Assembly: GCA_003141895.1 (NCBI GenBank)
Contig: PLNT01000038.1
Location: forward strand, 1-35,271
Source of the DNA: Bacteroidales bacterium
GTDB lineage: Bacteria; Bacteroidota; Bacteroidia; Bacteroidales; VadinHA17
Length of the DNA stretch: 35,271 nucleotides
Reading direction: 5' to 3'
Both the position numbers and the translations under genes were made by a program. Below are positions 32,866 to 35,271 of the stretch, in pieces. The notes beneath the pieces were generated by a model that was not told where the DNA came from, did not search any database, and worked only from the letters and a program-made list of their open reading frames with translations. Positions within the stretch are counted from its first letter, which is position 1, and each line of letters opens with the position of its first letter.

Positions 32866-33573
32866 ATGCGTAAAGATCAAAGAATATATAAAATAGATGA
32901 TTTAGAATTCACAGTTATTTATTCAAGAAGGAGAACTATTGGGATAAGTGTGCATCCTGATTCTTCAGTAATTGTTAGGGTTCCCTATCTTACATCTCAG
33001 AAAACAATCGCCAGGATTGTGAAGGAAAAGTATGACTGGGTTGTGAAACACCGTGATAATTACAGGAGACATAACAATAATAATCTGAACCGGTCATACT
33101 CTAATGGGGAGATTCATCTTTTCAGAGGTAATAATTCAAAGCTGGAAATTGAAAAATCAAATAAGTCCTATGTACGTTTTTTCGATAGTACTATACAGAT
33201 CGGGATTGACAAAACCGACAACTCTGCCGCTGTCAAAAAAGTACTGTACAACGGGTATAAAAATGAAGCATTGAAGCATTTTCCTGAATTAATGAGTAAA
33301 GTTCTCAGGGAACATGAAATCCAGGGTTTTACACCTAAAGGACTGATTGTAAGAACTATGAAAAGACGATGGGGAAGTTGTTCAAATAAAGGGATCATCA
33401 CATTAAGTACAGAACTGATAAAACTATCCGATATTTACATTGAGTATGTTATTCTTCATGAGTTGTGCCATTTGAAACATCATAATCACGGTCCGAAATT
33501 TTATGAACTTCTGTCAGAGGTTTTCCCCGATTGGAAACCGGTAAGAAAGGAGCTGAAGAAATATGTGCAGTGA
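32866..33573 (+). CDS. YgjP-type (DUF45) zinc metallopeptidase
   Basis: A 235-residue protein of the YgjP/WLM family. The zinc motif is HELCHLKHHNHGPKF (HExxH at 198-202, third His at 208). The preceding RRWGSCSNKGIITLS block is typical of the family. The function is unknown, possibly a protease. A TTG start at 32812 would overlap the GH9 gene by 47 bp, so I prefer the ATG at 32866, 7 bp after it. The tight spacing suggests co-transcription with the GH9 gene, though functions appear unrelated. Confidence 0.85.
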   Translation: MRKDQRIYKIDDLEFTVIYSRRRTIGISVHPDSSVIVRVPYLTSQKTIARIVKEKYDWVVKHRDNYRRHNNNNLNRSYSNGEIHLFRGNNSKLEIEKSNKSYVRFFDSTIQIGIDKTDNSAAVKKVLYNGYKNEALKHFPELMSKVLREHEIQGFTPKGLIVRTMKRRWGSCSNKGIITLSTELIKLSDIYIEYVILHELCHLKHHNHGPKFYELLSEVFPDWKPVRKELKKYVQ

Positions 33574-33648
33574 TGTGTCTAATAGACAATACTTAAATTG
33601 AATTATTGGTAAAGGATTCGCAATTAGTATGGTTCCATTTATGCATTT

Positions 33649-33742
33649 GGAGATCCTTCGCTCCGCTCAGGATGACATAGGATTTTGTGGGACTAATTTC
33701 ACATGTCATTCCGAATGAAGCGTAGCGAAATGAGGAATCTCC
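33649..33742. repeat. Second copy of the composite palindromic intergenic element
   Basis: The arms are 33649-33677 (begins GGAGATCCTTCGCTCCG) and 33704-33742 (ends GAGGAATCTCC). The right arm is identical over 39 nt to 8429-8467, and the left is similar to 8308-8336. The central 51-bp hairpin of the first copy is absent here, so the core is a separate, variable insert. Confidence 0.75.
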
Positions 33743-33757
33743 AATTCTCCCAACCTG

Positions 33758-35158
33758 CTACAGCACGTATTCCTGACCTTTTGCGGGTGCTTCAATATTT
33801 TTAAATCCGTCATCCGTCAGGAAAGAAATATACTTCTTCTGAGTTTCATATTCACCGTGAACTATAAACATCCTTCCCAATGAGTTTTTATCCTGGCAAT
33901 TTAAAAAGCTTATCATTTCTTTATAATCACCATGTCCGCTGAATGATTCAAGTTTTTTCACCTCAGCCTTAACCGGATAGATTGTTCCGAAAATTGAAAC
34001 TTCTTTATTCCCCCTGCCTATTTTTGCGCCAAGGGTAGAAGGAGCACAATATCCAACAATAAGAATTGTGTTTTTGGGGTTTGAAATGTTGTTTGCCAGA
34101 TGATGTTTTACACGTCCGGCTTCCATCATACCTGATGCAGAAATTATTACACAGGGGTTTTTATGATCATTGAGTTTCTTTGAATCTTCAACCTTGTTAA
34201 TGTAATAAAGATTGTCAAAACCGAATGGATCAGGGTCTTTCTCCAGAACATCACTGAAATTCTTATTAAAACATTCAGGGTGCATCCGGAAGACCGCGGT
34301 TGCATTCACTGCAAGCGGACTATCGACAAAAATATCAATCTTAGGAAGTCTTCCTGCATTGAAAAAGTTGTTGAGAGAAAAAACTATCTCCTGTGTACGG
34401 CCTACGCTAAAAGCGGGTATAATAAGCTTACCCTCTTTTCTTACACACGTATCGACAACAATATTCAAAAGTTCTTCTTCAGCTTCTTTTGAATCCTGAT
34501 GCAATCTGTCTCCATAGGTCGATTCTGTAATAAGTACATCTGCCTGAGGGAAAGGCTGTGGCGGAGTAAGAATCTGATCGGAAGGTCTTCCTATATCGCC
34601 TGTGTATGCAATTCTCTTAATTTTCCCGTTCTCTGATATTTCTATATTGGCTACACCGCTGCCAAGCATGTGTCCGGTATTTGTAAACTTAACCTTTATA
34701 TTGTCATCGATCCTGAATTTCATGTCGTTTGGAACCCCGATGAATAATTTCAGGCAGGCTGTTGCGTCTGCCTGTGTATAGATTGGTTCTACCTGCGGTA
34801 ACCCTTTCTTAATACGACGCTTGTTAAACGTTATTGTATCATGTTCCTGGATAAAAGCTGAGTCGGCAAGCATTATGGCACAAAGATCACGAGTTCCGTT
34901 CGTACAAATTACAGAACCCCTAAAACCCAGTTTATATGCATAAGGTATTAATCCTGAGTGATCAATATGTGCATGTGTAAGAATAATATGATCAATCTGC
35001 GAAGGATCGAACATCAGATCCCTGTTCATACTGTCTGTTTCCAGACCCTTACCCTGAAACATCCCGCAATCGAGAAGAATTTTTTTACCAGATTCAGTTG
35101 TAATCAGATGTTTGCTTCCTGTAACTTCCCTTGCTGCACCAATAAATTTTATTTTCAT
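33758..35158 (-). CDS. MBL-fold/beta-CASP metallo-hydrolase (RNA-processing type)
   Basis: A 466-residue metallo-beta-lactamase-fold enzyme of the beta-CASP class related to CPSF/YSH1-like RNA nucleases. Zinc ligands are in THAHIDHSG (H62-H67), a GTGHMLGSG block, AYTGDIG, and C-terminal motifs SASGMMEAGRVKHHL and FSGHGDY. It probably cuts RNA in the cytoplasm. It is convergent with the YgjP-type gene and starts near the window end. A role in RNA decay is inferred from the family. Confidence 0.88.
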   Translation of the reverse strand: MKIKFIGAAREVTGSKHLITTESGKKILLDCGMFQGKGLETDSMNRDLMFDPSQIDHIILTHAHIDHSGLIPYAYKLGFRGSVICTNGTRDLCAIMLADSAFIQEHDTITFNKRRIKKGLPQVEPIYTQADATACLKLFIGVPNDMKFRIDDNIKVKFTNTGHMLGSGVANIEISENGKIKRIAYTGDIGRPSDQILTPPQPFPQADVLITESTYGDRLHQDSKEAEEELLNIVVDTCVRKEGKLIIPAFSVGRTQEIVFSLNNFFNAGRLPKIDIFVDSPLAVNATAVFRMHPECFNKNFSDVLEKDPDPFGFDNLYYINKVEDSKKLNDHKNPCVIISASGMMEAGRVKHHLANNISNPKNTILIVGYCAPSTLGAKIGRGNKEVSIFGTIYPVKAEVKKLESFSGHGDYKEMISFLNCQDKNSLGRMFIVHGEYETQKKYISFLTDDGFKNIEAPAKGQEYVL

Positions 35159-35271
35159 TTTAAATTGAATTTTAGGGAATAAAGATATATAATATGAGGT
35201 TTGTATTATAGACCTATTAAATGAAAAAATAAACTCAATAATTTATAAATTTTACCCCCTTCCCAACCTTC

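Noticed and set aside
1-35271. CRISPR array, tRNA or rRNA gene, prophage or transposase
   Set aside because: None was recognised by reading; the repeated motifs are isolated palindromes, not regularly spaced repeats.

Overview
The window looks like a chromosomal segment of an anaerobic, fermentative member of the Bacteroidetes (Bacteroidales-like). Supporting signs are about 40% G+C by eye, several promoter-like sites of the Bacteroidetes type (TTTG, then TAnnTTTG), few obvious Shine-Dalgarno sequences, a C69 dipeptidase, a GH9 lipoprotein, and many small palindromic intergenic repeats. No rRNA, tRNA, CRISPR array, transposase or phage gene was recognised.

Region 1 (1-7.9 kb, minus strand) is one tight operon for oxidising amino acids to acids. 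In transcription order it encodes a fused ADP-forming acyl-CoA synthetase, a double-ACT protein, a PaaK-type CoA ligase, a PLP aminotransferase, and a four-subunit 2-oxoacid:ferredoxin oxidoreductase (delta, alpha, beta, gamma). Amino acid to 2-oxoacid to acyl-CoA to acid would give ATP and reduced ferredoxin.

Region 2 (8.6-13.2 kb, plus strand) holds a secreted C69 dipeptidase, the [FeFe]-hydrogenase maturase hydE, and a tyrosine phenol-lyase/tryptophanase-family PLP enzyme. Ahead of the PLP enzyme is an apparently complete, previously unlabelled attenuator: promoter, a 21-residue leader peptide with six consecutive Tyr codons, an antiterminator pairing, and an intrinsic terminator.

Region 3 (13.3-25.0 kb, minus strand) is a hydrogenase locus. 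In transcription order: hydC, hydB, hydA, an H-cluster-domain histidine kinase, a lone receiver, a receiver-kinase hybrid, rex, a ribF-like gene, hydG, and a duplicated TM1266-type regulator. A near-perfect pair of Rex boxes lies upstream of hydC, and Rex itself is encoded in the cluster. HydA keeps all four H-cluster cysteines but lacks the usual proton-relay residues and the lysine beside the distal iron.

Region 4 (25.3-28.7 kb, plus strand, divergent) is a second sensory set: a small [2Fe-2S] protein, an H-cluster-domain PAS protein and a SpoIIE/PP2C phosphatase. The hydrogenase is therefore flanked by two sensory-hydrogenase modules, one with kinase and one with phosphatase output. hydF was not found here.

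Region 5 (28.8-35.2 kb) is ordinary accessory content: a NUDIX hydrolase, a membrane metallophosphoesterase, a GH9 lipoprotein, a YgjP-type metallopeptidase and an MBL/beta-CASP RNA-processing-type hydrolase. The overall picture is peptide and amino acid fermentation whose reduced ferredoxin and NADH are handled by a redox-controlled, possibly H2-sensing hydrogenase system.
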